Assembly (NCBI RefSeq): GCF_030160655.1
Contig: NZ_BSOT01000005.1
Span: forward strand, 62,001-126,000
Origin: Agaribacter marinus
Lineage (GTDB): Bacteria > Pseudomonadota > Gammaproteobacteria > Enterobacterales > Alteromonadaceae
DNA length: 64,000 bases
Reading direction: 5' to 3'
Part shown: in pieces, positions 1-8,361 of the stretch
Layout: each line of letters opens with the position of its first letter
Numbering within the stretch: position 1 is the stretch's first letter
Translations under genes and position numbers: made by a program
Notes under the pieces: generated by a model
The model's input: only the letters and a program-made list of their open reading frames with translations
Told to the model about the DNA's origin: nothing
The model's database searches: none

Positions 1-1752
1 GTAATGTTTGAAGGTGGGCAATCTAAAGTCGTTGGTGATGAAGAAATATATCGTTCCGGTATATATGCCTATATGTTTGACAACGAGACCGTCACGATTA
101 ACTTCGAGACGTCGGTGAAAAGTGTCATCATATATCTTAAAAATCAAGACCCTGATATTAATAGTAGTGCACATGTGTATGAGGTTGACAAAGATGAGCC
201 GGTTAACAGTATCCTTGGTGACTATGATGATTGGACTAGACTTGCTTATACTTCAGACGTGGGTATTACAAAAATAGTCGGCGTTAATGCTTCTAGGGGA
301 TATGCTGCATTTGAAGATTTGAGTTTTGAGACGTTTGAAGCACTTGTTCCCGTCGCGCCTGAAAAGTTGAACGATCCTATTCCACAAGCGATTGTTCAGA
401 GTGACGTATCAATGTCACTTGATTTAATAAATGAACAATTGATAGACCCAATTGTTGGCGTTTCGGCTGCCGGGTTAGATCACGTGATATTTATCGCAGA
501 GCAACATGGAAAAATCTGGCAACTAGATATCGATTCCGCAGGGCTGACAGAGGTAATGTCCTTGGAGTCTCGAGTAGTGACGGGTGGTGAGCGTGGTTTA
601 TTGGGGTTAGCTTTTCATCCCGATTTTGAATCCAACGGTCTGTTTTATACGCATACTTCTGAAGCCGACCCATCTGAAAGAGACGATGGAATGGCTGATT
701 TTACTACTTTAATGGGAAGTGAGGCCCCTGATCATTTCACCGTTATTGCCGAATGGACAGCAACGTTACTCGATAGCAATCGCTTACAAGTTGACCCAAC
801 CTCTCGTCGGCAGCTGTTAACGGTCGCACAACCGCAAGGCAATCACAATGGCGGGACAATCTTGTTTGACAGTGGGGCTAACCTGTTGATTGGACTTGGT
901 GATGGTGGCGGAGCCGACGATCAAGGTGTTGGCCATCCAAATGGGGGAAACGGCCAAAGTAAAATGAACGTTTTAGGCAGTATTCTGCGCATAGATCCCT
1001 TAGGAAGGGATTCAGAAAATGGTGCTTATGGAGTGCCTGCTGACAACCCTTTTGTTTCTGAACAAAATGTCGCTCACGAGATTTATGCTTTTGGCGTTCG
1101 CAACCCATTTAAGATGTCTTTAGATAAAGAGGATAACGTATTATATGTTGCCGACGTTGGGCAAAATGACATCGAAGAAGTGAATATTGTCTCTAGTGGT
1201 GATAATTTAGGTTGGCCGTTGCGCGAAGGCAAGTTTGGTTTTTTTAATAATGGAGAAGATGCTGGATATGTTTTTGACTCTATAGTAAGTGCTGAGTTTC
1301 GTGATCCCGTAGCGTCTTACGATCATGATGAAGGCCTTGCGATTATTGGCGGGCATGTTTATCGCGGGGATGGCAATTCTGCGTTGTTTGGGCATTATGT
1401 TTTTGGTGATTTTAGTGGGAAAGTATTTTTCTTAAATGAAAATCAAGAAATACAAAAACTTGCAATAGAGAACGATGGATTTGCTGAACAGCAACTCATC
1501 GGCATTGGTCAAGACGCACGCAACCAATTGTATTTTTTCATGCGAAGTGGACAGGGATCGCGTGTTTTTCGATTAAGTAATACGCAAGCACTTGAGCCGG
1601 ACCCTGCGCCAATGCCTGCACCCGACTTACCAATGACACCCAGTAATTCGGGAGGTGGGACTGTTCATTTTTATTTTGTAATATTGGGCTTACTATCCTT
1701 ATGGCGACAGAAGGCTCAATATTGCTGCACGAGTATTAATTGCGGTACGTAA
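1..1752 (+). CDS. PQQ-dependent sugar dehydrogenase-like protein (5' end outside window), GlyGly-CTERM anchor
   Basis: The frame is open from the first base, so the true start probably lies upstream; the first Met codon is at 4. From about residue 140 it reads as the glucose/sorbosone dehydrogenase beta-propeller family: RGLLGLAFHPDF, NHNGG, YAFGVRNPFK and ADVGQNDIEEVN are typical. Family members oxidise sugars with PQQ in the periplasm or at the cell surface; the substrate here cannot be told. The first 110 residues look like an accessory beta-rich domain. The C-terminus has a Pro-rich linker, then SGGG (about residue 549), a short hydrophobic helix and an Arg/Lys end, resembling a GlyGly-CTERM signal processed by rhombosortase. 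An unusual Cys-containing tail of about 12 residues follows. Confidence 0.82.
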   Translation, partial: VMFEGGQSKVVGDEEIYRSGIYAYMFDNETVTINFETSVKSVIIYLKNQDPDINSSAHVYEVDKDEPVNSILGDYDDWTRLAYTSDVGITKIVGVNASRGYAAFEDLSFETFEALVPVAPEKLNDPIPQAIVQSDVSMSLDLINEQLIDPIVGVSAAGLDHVIFIAEQHGKIWQLDIDSAGLTEVMSLESRVVTGGERGLLGLAFHPDFESNGLFYTHTSEADPSERDDGMADFTTLMGSEAPDHFTVIAEWTATLLDSNRLQVDPTSRRQLLTVAQPQGNHNGGTILFDSGANLLIGLGDGGGADDQGVGHPNGGNGQSKMNVLGSILRIDPLGRDSENGAYGVPADNPFVSEQNVAHEIYAFGVRNPFKMSLDKEDNVLYVADVGQNDIEEVNIVSSGDNLGWPLREGKFGFFNNGEDAGYVFDSIVSAEFRDPVASYDHDEGLAIIGGHVYRGDGNSALFGHYVFGDFSGKVFFLNENQEIQKLAIENDGFAEQQLIGIGQDARNQLYFFMRSGQGSRVFRLSNTQALEPDPAPMPAPDLPMTPSNSGGGTVHFYFVILGLLSLWRQKAQYCCTSINCGT

Positions 1753-1830
1753 CAAAAGGTGAATAAGTTGGCACCAGTAGCGTTTATTGTATGCTAACAT
1801 TCGAAAATCTAGAACATTACATCCATATAA

Positions 1831-2586
1831 ATGTACACCGAATTATTGAAGCCTATTAATGCGTTTTTGTTGTGTGAAACTCCATCAGCGTGGATTGAAG
1901 AGGCAAAAAAATCAGAAAATTTACCAACACTGCTATTAGATCATCTTGTTTGCGAACTAAAAGCCGCCCAGAGTGCGATGTTTTTGATTCGTCGCTATGC
2001 AGTTGATGCTGATAGTGCTAAGGCGCTTTTAGAGTGGTTAAAACCTTATGAAGATTTTACATATCGTCACATCGGCAACTGGCGAGATTTAGAAAAGCGT
2101 AAACTCAATAAATCAATGATTGTTAAATCTGGCAGTCGTTATGGACAAGATTTAGTTGATAAAATGGTCATGTTAATTCGTGAAGAATTACATCACTTTT
2201 ACCAAGTGTTAGAGATGATGGAGACTTACGGCATCGAGTATGAAAATATCAATTCAAGCCGCTACGCCAAAGGCTTACTCAGACACGTTAAAACCCATGA
2301 ACCAGATGCACTAATAGATAAATTGATATGTGGCGCATATATTGAGGCTCGTTCTTGTGAACGTTTTGCGAAAATAGCCCCACATCTGGGTAAGGAATTG
2401 GGCGATTTTTATGTGTCTTTACTTCGCTCAGAGGCTAGGCACTATCAAGATTATCTAGAATTAGCTCAATCAATTTCACCTTTTGATATAGCTGATAAAG
2501 TAGAGAATTTTGGAAAAGTTGAAGCTGATTTAATATCTAGCCCTGATGCAGATTTTAAATTTCATAGCGGTATACCCAAACTTTAA
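1831..2586 (+). CDS. miaE: tRNA-(ms2io6A37) hydroxylase MiaE, full length
   Basis: This 251-residue protein matches MiaE in length and features. MiaE is a ferritin-like diiron enzyme that hydroxylates ms2i6A37 of tRNAs reading U-starting codons, downstream of MiaB (present here at 47334-48761). Visible parts are the N-terminal helix with CELKAAQSA, the REELHHFYQVLEMM helix with iron-ligand-type Glu and His, and a later EARSCERF helix with a second ligand set. The start is chosen from the family N-terminus (ELLKPINAFLLCETPSAWI); no clear ribosome binding site is seen. Bases 2206-2456 are nearly identical to a truncated second copy at 5441-5938, although both flanks of that tract are diverged. 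This suggests gene conversion or a hybrid gene. Confidence 0.93.
   Translation: MYTELLKPINAFLLCETPSAWIEEAKKSENLPTLLLDHLVCELKAAQSAMFLIRRYAVDADSAKALLEWLKPYEDFTYRHIGNWRDLEKRKLNKSMIVKSGSRYGQDLVDKMVMLIREELHHFYQVLEMMETYGIEYENINSSRYAKGLLRHVKTHEPDALIDKLICGAYIEARSCERFAKIAPHLGKELGDFYVSLLRSEARHYQDYLELAQSISPFDIADKVENFGKVEADLISSPDADFKFHSGIPKL
2206..2456 (+). repeat. miaE near-identical tract, copy 1 (pairs with 5546-5796)
   Basis: This 251-bp stretch matches 5546-5796 at a constant offset of 3340 with about 5 differences by eye. Immediately upstream (2101-2205) and downstream (2457-2580) the two miaE copies differ at many positions, mostly synonymous upstream. The sharp edges indicate a recombination or conversion tract between two already diverged copies rather than a fresh duplication. 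Confidence 0.88.
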
Positions 2587-3137
2587 TTGGTATTGAGCTA
2601 CTTTGAAAAACTTAGCTAAGCTGTTTCGCAGTTTAGACACACTCGACTTAGTAATTCCCATATGAATATCTCACTAAGGTTGCAGTATAAAAATTAGGCA
2701 TGCAGTGATGTTGCTTTCATATATCTTCATCGCGGAAGAAATTACTAACTCTATATTACTTGTTTGAGCTTCGTTTTTACGTATTTCGTGTTCCTCAACA
2801 TATTTAACCTTTAGATGCTAGGCCTTTAATATCTACTTGGACAAATGGTTCAGACAAAGTTGTATCTAGAGCAATCGAATTTACTAAAGTTGTATTACTA
2901 TATACTGCTTTCGTAAACTTAAGCTCTATGGCATAACTTTTGTTATTTCTTTTTTGATTTGTCCAGTTTAATTAAACAGAACATTTACCTAGCCCTTGAT
3001 AACTAGACTAGGAATCCGTTTACCATGAGATTTTTTAGTATTTTTACTATGCACGATTCTTTTTGTTACACGGTTAGTTTGTGCGCTATTCTCAATGCTG
3101 CTACTGAGCAGTAATTATCAAATATTAACCTTTGGTC
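2587..3137. other. AT-rich intergenic region without recognisable gene
   Basis: These 551 bases lie between the miaE stop and the NUP gene end. Reading all frames, I see no intact ORF of note, no convincing terminator with a U-tract and no repeat. It may contain decayed sequence from the event that introduced the NUP/LysR cargo. Confidence 0.5.
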
Positions 3138-4244
3138 CTAGTTAAATTTTGGTGTGTTTTCAGCATACTGCTGCCAGTTTTTGAGGAGTTCTTTAATTAC
3201 CGCAGCCCCAGCTTGATATTGCGCTTCGAATGCCGGCACACTACCTAATGACTCGTCACCCGCAGATTCGATAATTTCGGTGTTCAGCGGTGGCATCGAA
3301 TAATTACTGACGCCTCGTACCATCATGACGCGATTAAAATCAAGAAAGCCACGTTTGCTCATGCGATCCAGTACACCCATTATCACAGCCTGCTCCATTG
3401 CTGTAGTTGCAAAGCGTGCTTCACCATCCGTCCATAAGGTAATCCAGTCTCTAGCCCATTGAGTAAGCTGTTGCCCATGCCAATAGCGGGCAGTACCCAA
3501 TGAAGCACCCACCAAAATTCGTGGTGGTTGCATCGCGGCCGCAAAGGTACTGTATTGAGCACGAAAATCAGTCAATGCTTTAGAATCTTTTAACGTTACG
3601 GCCTGATTGGAAATTTGATAAGCCCATTCGGTGAGTGACTTATTAAGGTGATAACGCATGGTGTAGTTGAGTTTTGCTCCTCCCCAGCCTCCGGCATCTG
3701 CATTCTTTAAAGGAGCCAGCCCGGGTTTATTAACACCGATGGCATATAAGCCGTAAGACCAGTCATTTGGTCTATCAAGCTCACCTAATTCACGTAATGC
3801 GTCACCATCAATGATATCTGCGGACCATACAGCGCTGCCAATAGAACCCGATTTAGGATCTATTCCCGCAATACCATTTACCAACCAATAGGTATTAGTA
3901 AAGTCCAGTCGACTATCCAGCAACAGCGACATGATTAGCTCTGAACAGGCAACTGTAGTTAAGTTTGCATCAGAAGGCTTACTGCAAGGGCTGCCATAAA
4001 CCCCATTATCGTTATACACGATTTTGTGCGGTGCCCCAGCAACGTCTAGTGTTTTATCCAGAATTAAACGCTCCGCCCAAAACTGGAATTCACCTGGGGC
4101 GTCATCAGTATAGTCGCCCACTTCAAATCCAGACAACACGAATATCTTCACGGTCGGAAGTTCTGCGGAATCTTTTGCCAGTAGTGGGGCGCAAATTAAG
4201 CTGCTGAATAAAAGCACATTGGTTATCAATGCATGACGAATCAT
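3138..4244 (-). CDS. Purine nucleoside permease (NUP) family protein, exported
   Basis: A 368-residue protein with a signal peptide (hydrophobic residues about 5-23). It matches the NUP family named for the Candida purine nucleoside permease, with the hallmark NGIAGIDPKSGSIGSAVWS. In bacteria these proteins are exported and resemble nucleoside phosphorylases, so they may bind or cleave purine nucleosides in the periplasm; which of these applies here is inference. A strong ribosome binding site (AAGGAG, 8 bases upstream) supports the start. It is divergent from a LysR gene with an 11-bp inverted repeat between them, so that regulator probably controls it. Gene and regulator together lie between the full and truncated miaE copies, which makes them the likely inserted cargo. 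Confidence 0.85.
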   Translation of the reverse strand: MIRHALITNVLLFSSLICAPLLAKDSAELPTVKIFVLSGFEVGDYTDDAPGEFQFWAERLILDKTLDVAGAPHKIVYNDNGVYGSPCSKPSDANLTTVACSELIMSLLLDSRLDFTNTYWLVNGIAGIDPKSGSIGSAVWSADIIDGDALRELGELDRPNDWSYGLYAIGVNKPGLAPLKNADAGGWGGAKLNYTMRYHLNKSLTEWAYQISNQAVTLKDSKALTDFRAQYSTFAAAMQPPRILVGASLGTARYWHGQQLTQWARDWITLWTDGEARFATTAMEQAVIMGVLDRMSKRGFLDFNRVMMVRGVSNYSMPPLNTEIIESAGDESLGSVPAFEAQYQAGAAVIKELLKNWQQYAENTPKFN

Positions 4245-4299
4245 GGGCGTTTCTCCTTGTTTAACCGATTTAATGATCGCCTTTCATTTAATAACAGTT

Positions 4300-4332
4300 A
4301 AAATGACAATAAAAGACAATAATTGTCATTTT
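4300..4332. promoter_or_regulatory. Inverted repeat, candidate LysR operator
   Basis: A perfect 11-bp inverted repeat, AAAATGACAAT at 4300-4310 and ATTGTCATTTT at 4322-4332, is separated by 11 bases. The spacer holds another GACAAT. It lies between the divergent NUP and LysR starts, 40 bases before the LysR ATG, where LysR-type operators normally sit. Confidence 0.6.
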
Positions 4333-4371
4333 TTCTGATAGTAAAAATTAAATTGTTGAGAAGTTAAAGTT

Positions 4372-5259
4372 ATGAAATTTAGTAATGAAGCAATAATAAC
4401 GATCCTTGAGGTGATAAATCAGGGGTCGTTTTCCGGCGCTGCGCGAAAGCTCAAGAGGGTGCCTTCTGCAGTCAATATGCACATAGCGAATCTTGAAGCA
4501 GAGCTTGGTTTTAAGTTATTTGAACGACATAAGAAGAATGTAACACCCAGCAGACAGACTCTAGCCATACTCCCCCAGCTAAAGTTTGCTGCAGAGCAGT
4601 TGCTGCAACTGGATAGATTGTCTGCTGAGCTGTCATTAGGGCTAGAGGCTAAACTCATCCTTGGTATCGCGGCTGGCGTGCCTTATGACGCGTGGAGCCA
4701 ATCAGTCAATACAGTGCAGGAGCGCTACCCTAATCTAATGTTAGATGTACGCTATATGCCACAAGAAGAACTCGATGAATCACTGCGGCACCAGACTATA
4801 AATCTTGCTATTGGCTTTCAGCCAGTAAAGTTGTCGAAGGATAAAAGTTTTAAACTTGTAAGCTGGGAAACCTTTATAGCAATATCGTCTGAGAGTTTTT
4901 ATGAAAAGATAAAGTCGCAATACAGAAATGACATTAAGGACTTATTCCGATTCAAACAAGTGATTGTCACCAGTTTGTCGATACCGTTAGGTGAGAGTAG
5001 TCTTGAAGTTTCTAATTCAACGTTAAGAACCAACTCATTTGAAGTTGCCCTGGAGCTTGTTGCACAGGGAGCCGGATGGGCCAACATCCCTAAAACTACT
5101 TTTTCTCGCTACAAAAACGATCTAAAGTTAATTAAATTAAATTTTGACAATACAACCAATGGAATTGATTTGCCTATCGTCATACTATGGCAAAGTGATA
5201 CTGCGCTCGGCCCAGCAGCTCAAGAATTCCTGAGTGCTTTCCCATCGATTGCAGGTTAG
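4372..5259 (+). CDS. LysR-family transcriptional regulator
   Basis: A 295-residue LTTR. The N-terminal winged helix-turn-helix is clear (GSFSGAARKLKRVPSAVNMH, about residues 17-36, then LEAELGFKLFERHKKNVTPS). A periplasmic-binding-protein-like effector domain follows from about residue 90. It is divergently transcribed from the NUP-family gene and is the obvious candidate regulator of it, with purine nucleosides as a possible but unproven effector. No clear ribosome binding site is visible, though GAGAAG lies about 10 bases before the ATG. Confidence 0.88.
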   Translation: MKFSNEAIITILEVINQGSFSGAARKLKRVPSAVNMHIANLEAELGFKLFERHKKNVTPSRQTLAILPQLKFAAEQLLQLDRLSAELSLGLEAKLILGIAAGVPYDAWSQSVNTVQERYPNLMLDVRYMPQEELDESLRHQTINLAIGFQPVKLSKDKSFKLVSWETFIAISSESFYEKIKSQYRNDIKDLFRFKQVIVTSLSIPLGESSLEVSNSTLRTNSFEVALELVAQGAGWANIPKTTFSRYKNDLKLIKLNFDNTTNGIDLPIVILWQSDTALGPAAQEFLSAFPSIAG

Positions 5260-5428
5260 AAACAGAATTGCACAGATTAGCTGGCGCAGCACTAATCGTT
5301 CTGCGTAATTAATGCTGAATACATTCCTAAAGGACTTTTCATACCTCGCGGGTTGGTTGCGGTAATTTCAATAGCCAATTTTGTTTAAGGTTAACGAAGA
5401 ACGTTTCGACTAAATTTTAATTTGCCAT

Positions 5429-5938
5429 TTGGATAAACTGAAGCTCAATAAATCGATTATGCTTAAATCGGGTAAACCTAATAGTCAAGAGTTGATTTAT
5501 GAAATGGTGATGCTCATTCGCGAAGAACTGCATCATTTTTACCACGTGTTAGAGATGATGGAGACTTACGGCATCGAGTATGAAAATATCAATTCAAGTC
5601 GCTACGCCAAAGGCTTACTCAGACACGTTAAAACCCATGAACCGGACGCACTAATAGATAAATTGATATGTGGCGCATATATTGAGGCTCGTTCTTGTGA
5701 ACGTTTTGCGAAAATCGCCCCACATCTGGATAAGGAATTGGGCGATTTTTATGTGTCTTTACTTCGCTCAGAGGCTAGGCACTATCAAGATTATCTTCAG
5801 TTAGCTAAAGAGATTGCGGGAACCGATATCTCTGAACGCGTCGCGTTCTTTGGGACCATAGAGGCCGACTTAATTGAGTCTCCGGACGAAGACTTTAAAT
5901 TTCATAGTGGCCAGCCAAACAGCAACACGAATATATAA
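5429..5938 (+). pseudogene. Truncated second miaE copy (C-terminal 165 residues)
   Basis: An open frame of 169 residues whose homology to MiaE begins at about base 5441, corresponding to residue 91 of the full protein. The N-terminal part, including the first iron-ligand helix, is absent, so a functional hydroxylase is unlikely although EELHHFYHV and EARSCERF remain. Bases 5546-5796 are about 98% identical to the intact miaE at 2206-2456. Its ends differ from that gene: the tail reads QLAKEIAGTDISERVAFFGT where the intact copy reads ELAQSISPFDIADKVENFGK. It is therefore an older allele or xenolog rather than a recent duplicate. No start signal is obvious. Confidence 0.85.
5546..5796 (+). repeat. 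miaE near-identical tract, copy 2 (pairs with 2206-2456)
   Basis: The partner of the tract at 2206-2456 in the intact gene, in the same orientation and offset by 3340 bases. Together they bracket the NUP/LysR cargo as direct repeats. Confidence 0.88.
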
Positions 5939-5964
5939 CACGCAGTATAGATGGGCAGTATTTA

Positions 5965-7092
5965 TCAATCTGCCCACCACGTCTGATTCGTCTTTTCATT
6001 TAGCGTGAAAGGTTTACCAATAATAGGCGTGACGAGCCTAACCTCTGAATGTTTAGCTGCCTTCGATAAACGTTGAATGGGTGCTAACCAATGATGGTTT
6101 GCAAGATCATATTTGCCCCAATGTACAGGGAGTAAGTTGCTCGCTTTTAGCTCTTCACTGGCTTTTATAGTTTGTTCGGGAAACATATGTATTTGCGCCC
6201 AGTTCTGGTCGTATGCGCCATTTTCCATTATGGCTAAATCAAATGGGCCATAGGTACTTCCAATCTTCTTGAATTCGGATGAATAGCCGCCGTCGCCACT
6301 AAAATATACTTTCAACGCTGGCGCATTTACTATCCATGAACCCCAGAGTGTTTTCATTCTGTCAGTTAAACCTCGGCCACTAAAATGTCGTGAAGGAGCT
6401 AATATAAAATTGACATTATTTATTGTTTTACTTTCGTACCAGTCAAGCTCGGTTATTTTGTTTGAATTTATTCCCCAGTGCTGTAAATGCGCCTTAATAC
6501 CCAGTGGTACAATAAAGTGTTTTACTTGCTTTGCCATGTCTTTGACGGCTTGCATATCGAGATGGTCATAGTGGTCGTGAGATATTAGCACTACGTCAAT
6601 AGGTGGCAGTTGCTCAGTTGTTATTGGTGCTTGCAATTCAAATGGCGCGCCGCCAATTGGTAGTGGTGACGCGCGATAGAACACCGGGTCGGTGATGACG
6701 CTTAGGCCATTTGTTGCCATTAATACGGTAGAGTGTCCAAACCAAATCATTTCGCCATCTTGGAGCAATACGCCGTTTAACGATTGACTTGGCACTGGTG
6801 CACTTGGGTTTTTCCCCTCAACGCCAAAAATAAAGCCTTCTAGGAAATCCCAAGTGGACGGGCTGTCTTCTGTTCGCGTACTGATTTTTGTCGGCGTCAA
6901 GTTTTCAAAGGTTTCGCCATTGAAGTGTGTTGATTGTGTTATTTTCGTCTGACTTGTGTTGTCTGGTTTACCGCCAAACACAGGTGAGAGCCAAACGAAA
7001 GCGGCACCGATAGCTGATAAAATTAGCAATAAAGTGATAAAACTAAGCAATAAATATTTAAAAATTTTGATGTGTAAACTCCATATATGCAA
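5965..7092 (-). CDS. Membrane-anchored metallo-beta-lactamase-fold hydrolase (NAPE-PLD/UlaG-like)
   Basis: A 375-residue protein with one N-terminal membrane helix (about residues 10-35), so the catalytic domain probably faces the periplasm. The metallo-beta-lactamase signature SHDHYDHLD is followed by the other metal-ligand regions (PSRHFSGRG, YFSGDGGYS, LPVHWGKYDL). Spacing and the FGHSTVLM start of the domain fit the N-acyl-phosphatidylethanolamine phospholipase D/UlaG branch. The substrate is unknown; a lipid phosphodiester is one possibility. It stands alone, converging on the truncated miaE. Confidence 0.85.
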   Translation of the reverse strand: MHIWSLHIKIFKYLLLSFITLLLILSAIGAAFVWLSPVFGGKPDNTSQTKITQSTHFNGETFENLTPTKISTRTEDSPSTWDFLEGFIFGVEGKNPSAPVPSQSLNGVLLQDGEMIWFGHSTVLMATNGLSVITDPVFYRASPLPIGGAPFELQAPITTEQLPPIDVVLISHDHYDHLDMQAVKDMAKQVKHFIVPLGIKAHLQHWGINSNKITELDWYESKTINNVNFILAPSRHFSGRGLTDRMKTLWGSWIVNAPALKVYFSGDGGYSSEFKKIGSTYGPFDLAIMENGAYDQNWAQIHMFPEQTIKASEELKASNLLPVHWGKYDLANHHWLAPIQRLSKAAKHSEVRLVTPIIGKPFTLNEKTNQTWWAD

Positions 7093-7237
7093 CTAAATCA
7101 TGCATTGCCAACGCGCACTATAGTGGTCATTTTCAACAAAATAAGCGCAATATCGATATAAAAAATCATACATATAAACTTTTAAGTGTACAGTGGCGTC
7201 TTACCTAAAGACTAACAAATCTTTTAAAGGACTACTT

Positions 7238-7969
7238 ATGAAAACTAACGCCTATTTCAACGCATTGTGCTGCTCTCTCGTCATTTTGTCTTTTGCCGCA
7301 AATGCCGAAACTATCCAAGAAAAAGAACTAACACTACCTACTAAAGGCATCAAAGCGTTCAAAATTGATGCTAGTGCCGGCTTCTTACATGTGAAAGGGA
7401 AGGCAGGCATTTCAGAGATTTTAGTAGAAGCGACCCTAATCAGCGATGAGTTCGAAGACACTGATTTTACCTTAAATCTTGAAGAGAAAGGGAATAAAGC
7501 GTTTCTCATAACGAAAGTCGGCAAACGCGCCCCAAATTACAACGCAAAAATCGATTTAACCGTAACAGTGCCCAATAATTTAGTGTTAGATATTGTAGAT
7601 GGTTCGGGTGAAATTAAAGTCGACGACTTTACAAATAATGTGCGCGTTGATGATGGGTCAGGGTCTATGCAGCTGACTAATATTCGCGGTGAGTTAAACG
7701 TTGAGGACGGTTCAGGAAAAATTATTATTCAGAACATTGGCGGAGATCTACGCTTAGATGATGGTTCAGGGAGTGTTGAAATTACCGACGTGAAAGGTGA
7801 TGTGCGCGTCGAAGATGGTTCTGGTTCAATCACACTGCGAGGTATTGATGGCCATGTTATTGTTGATGATGGTTCGGGCAGTATTAACGTAGATGGCGCG
7901 AAATCATTTACGCTCATTGATGATGGCAGCGGTAGTGTTAATTTGTCCAATGTTAAAGAGCGAAGTTAG
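7238..7969 (+). CDS. Exported DDGSGS-repeat protein (DUF4097-like beta-helix)
   Basis: The start at 7238 (ribosome binding site AAAGGA) gives 243 residues beginning with a signal peptide that ends ANA|E. An upstream in-frame ATG at 7193 would bury the signal and is rejected. The C-terminal half carries about seven repeats of roughly 18-20 residues, each with a V(D/E)DGSG(S/K) core: VDGSGEI, VDDGSGSM, VEDGSGKI, LDDGSGSV, VEDGSGSI, VDDGSGSI and IDDGSGSV. The family (DUF4097-type adhesin-like domain) forms stacked beta-helical rungs; here Asp-Gly-Ser turns line one edge, suggesting a regular acidic and possibly calcium-binding face. Function is unknown. Confidence 0.82.
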   Translation: MKTNAYFNALCCSLVILSFAANAETIQEKELTLPTKGIKAFKIDASAGFLHVKGKAGISEILVEATLISDEFEDTDFTLNLEEKGNKAFLITKVGKRAPNYNAKIDLTVTVPNNLVLDIVDGSGEIKVDDFTNNVRVDDGSGSMQLTNIRGELNVEDGSGKIIIQNIGGDLRLDDGSGSVEITDVKGDVRVEDGSGSITLRGIDGHVIVDDGSGSINVDGAKSFTLIDDGSGSVNLSNVKERS

Positions 7970-8361
7970 GTATTCTGCGGTCGTCAAAGGGCGACTACCG
8001 TGGGCGAATCCAATAAATGATGAAAACCCTTTGAAATCAATTGCTTAACATCGGTGTTATGGTAGCTAAACGCATAACGCCTTTGCCTTCCCCTGTTTTA
8101 TAATCGTCACATTACTGTAATTTTAGTTTAATTTTAACGTCATTTAAGCTGTGTACCTTGCCACAGGTTGTTAAAGATCATGTCGCGATTCGATCGATTT
8201 TTACATGTACGTTCGACAGAAAATATTCTACTGATGACGCTCGGTAAATATGTTGATGTAGCTTAACAACAAAAACCACTCTTTCGACGACGCTGTTGGT
8301 TTCTGACCAATCCCAGCAGTAGTGAAAGAGTTTTTATTATAAATGACAAGGTAACTTCAAC
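7970..8361. other. Upstream region of phoX-like gene
   Basis: These 392 bases hold no gene. A candidate Pho box lies at 8104-8143. Near 8278-8333 an ACTCTTTC / GAAAGAGT inverted repeat brackets about 40 bases just before the phoX ribosome binding region and could form a leader stem. I see no clear terminator for the preceding gene. Confidence 0.5.
8104..8143 (+). promoter_or_regulatory. Candidate Pho box (11-bp phased half-sites)
   Basis: Four heptamers similar to the PhoB half-site CTGTCAT start at exactly 11-base spacing: TCGTCAC (8104), CTGTAAT (8115), GTTTAAT (8126) and ACGTCAT (8137). This is the helical phasing expected for tandem PhoB dimers. It lies about 220 bases before a PhoX-like phosphatase gene, the expected Pho regulon member. 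The third unit is weak. Confidence 0.55.

Noticed and set aside
5952-5976. TGGGCAG/CTGCCCA hairpin between the miaE fragment and the hydrolase gene as terminator
   Set aside because: Only 7 bp with an 11-base loop and no U-tract; overlaps the hydrolase coding end.
7193-7237. Upstream ATG for the DDGSGS-repeat protein
   Set aside because: Would place 15 polar residues before the signal peptide; AAAGGA sits correctly for 7238.
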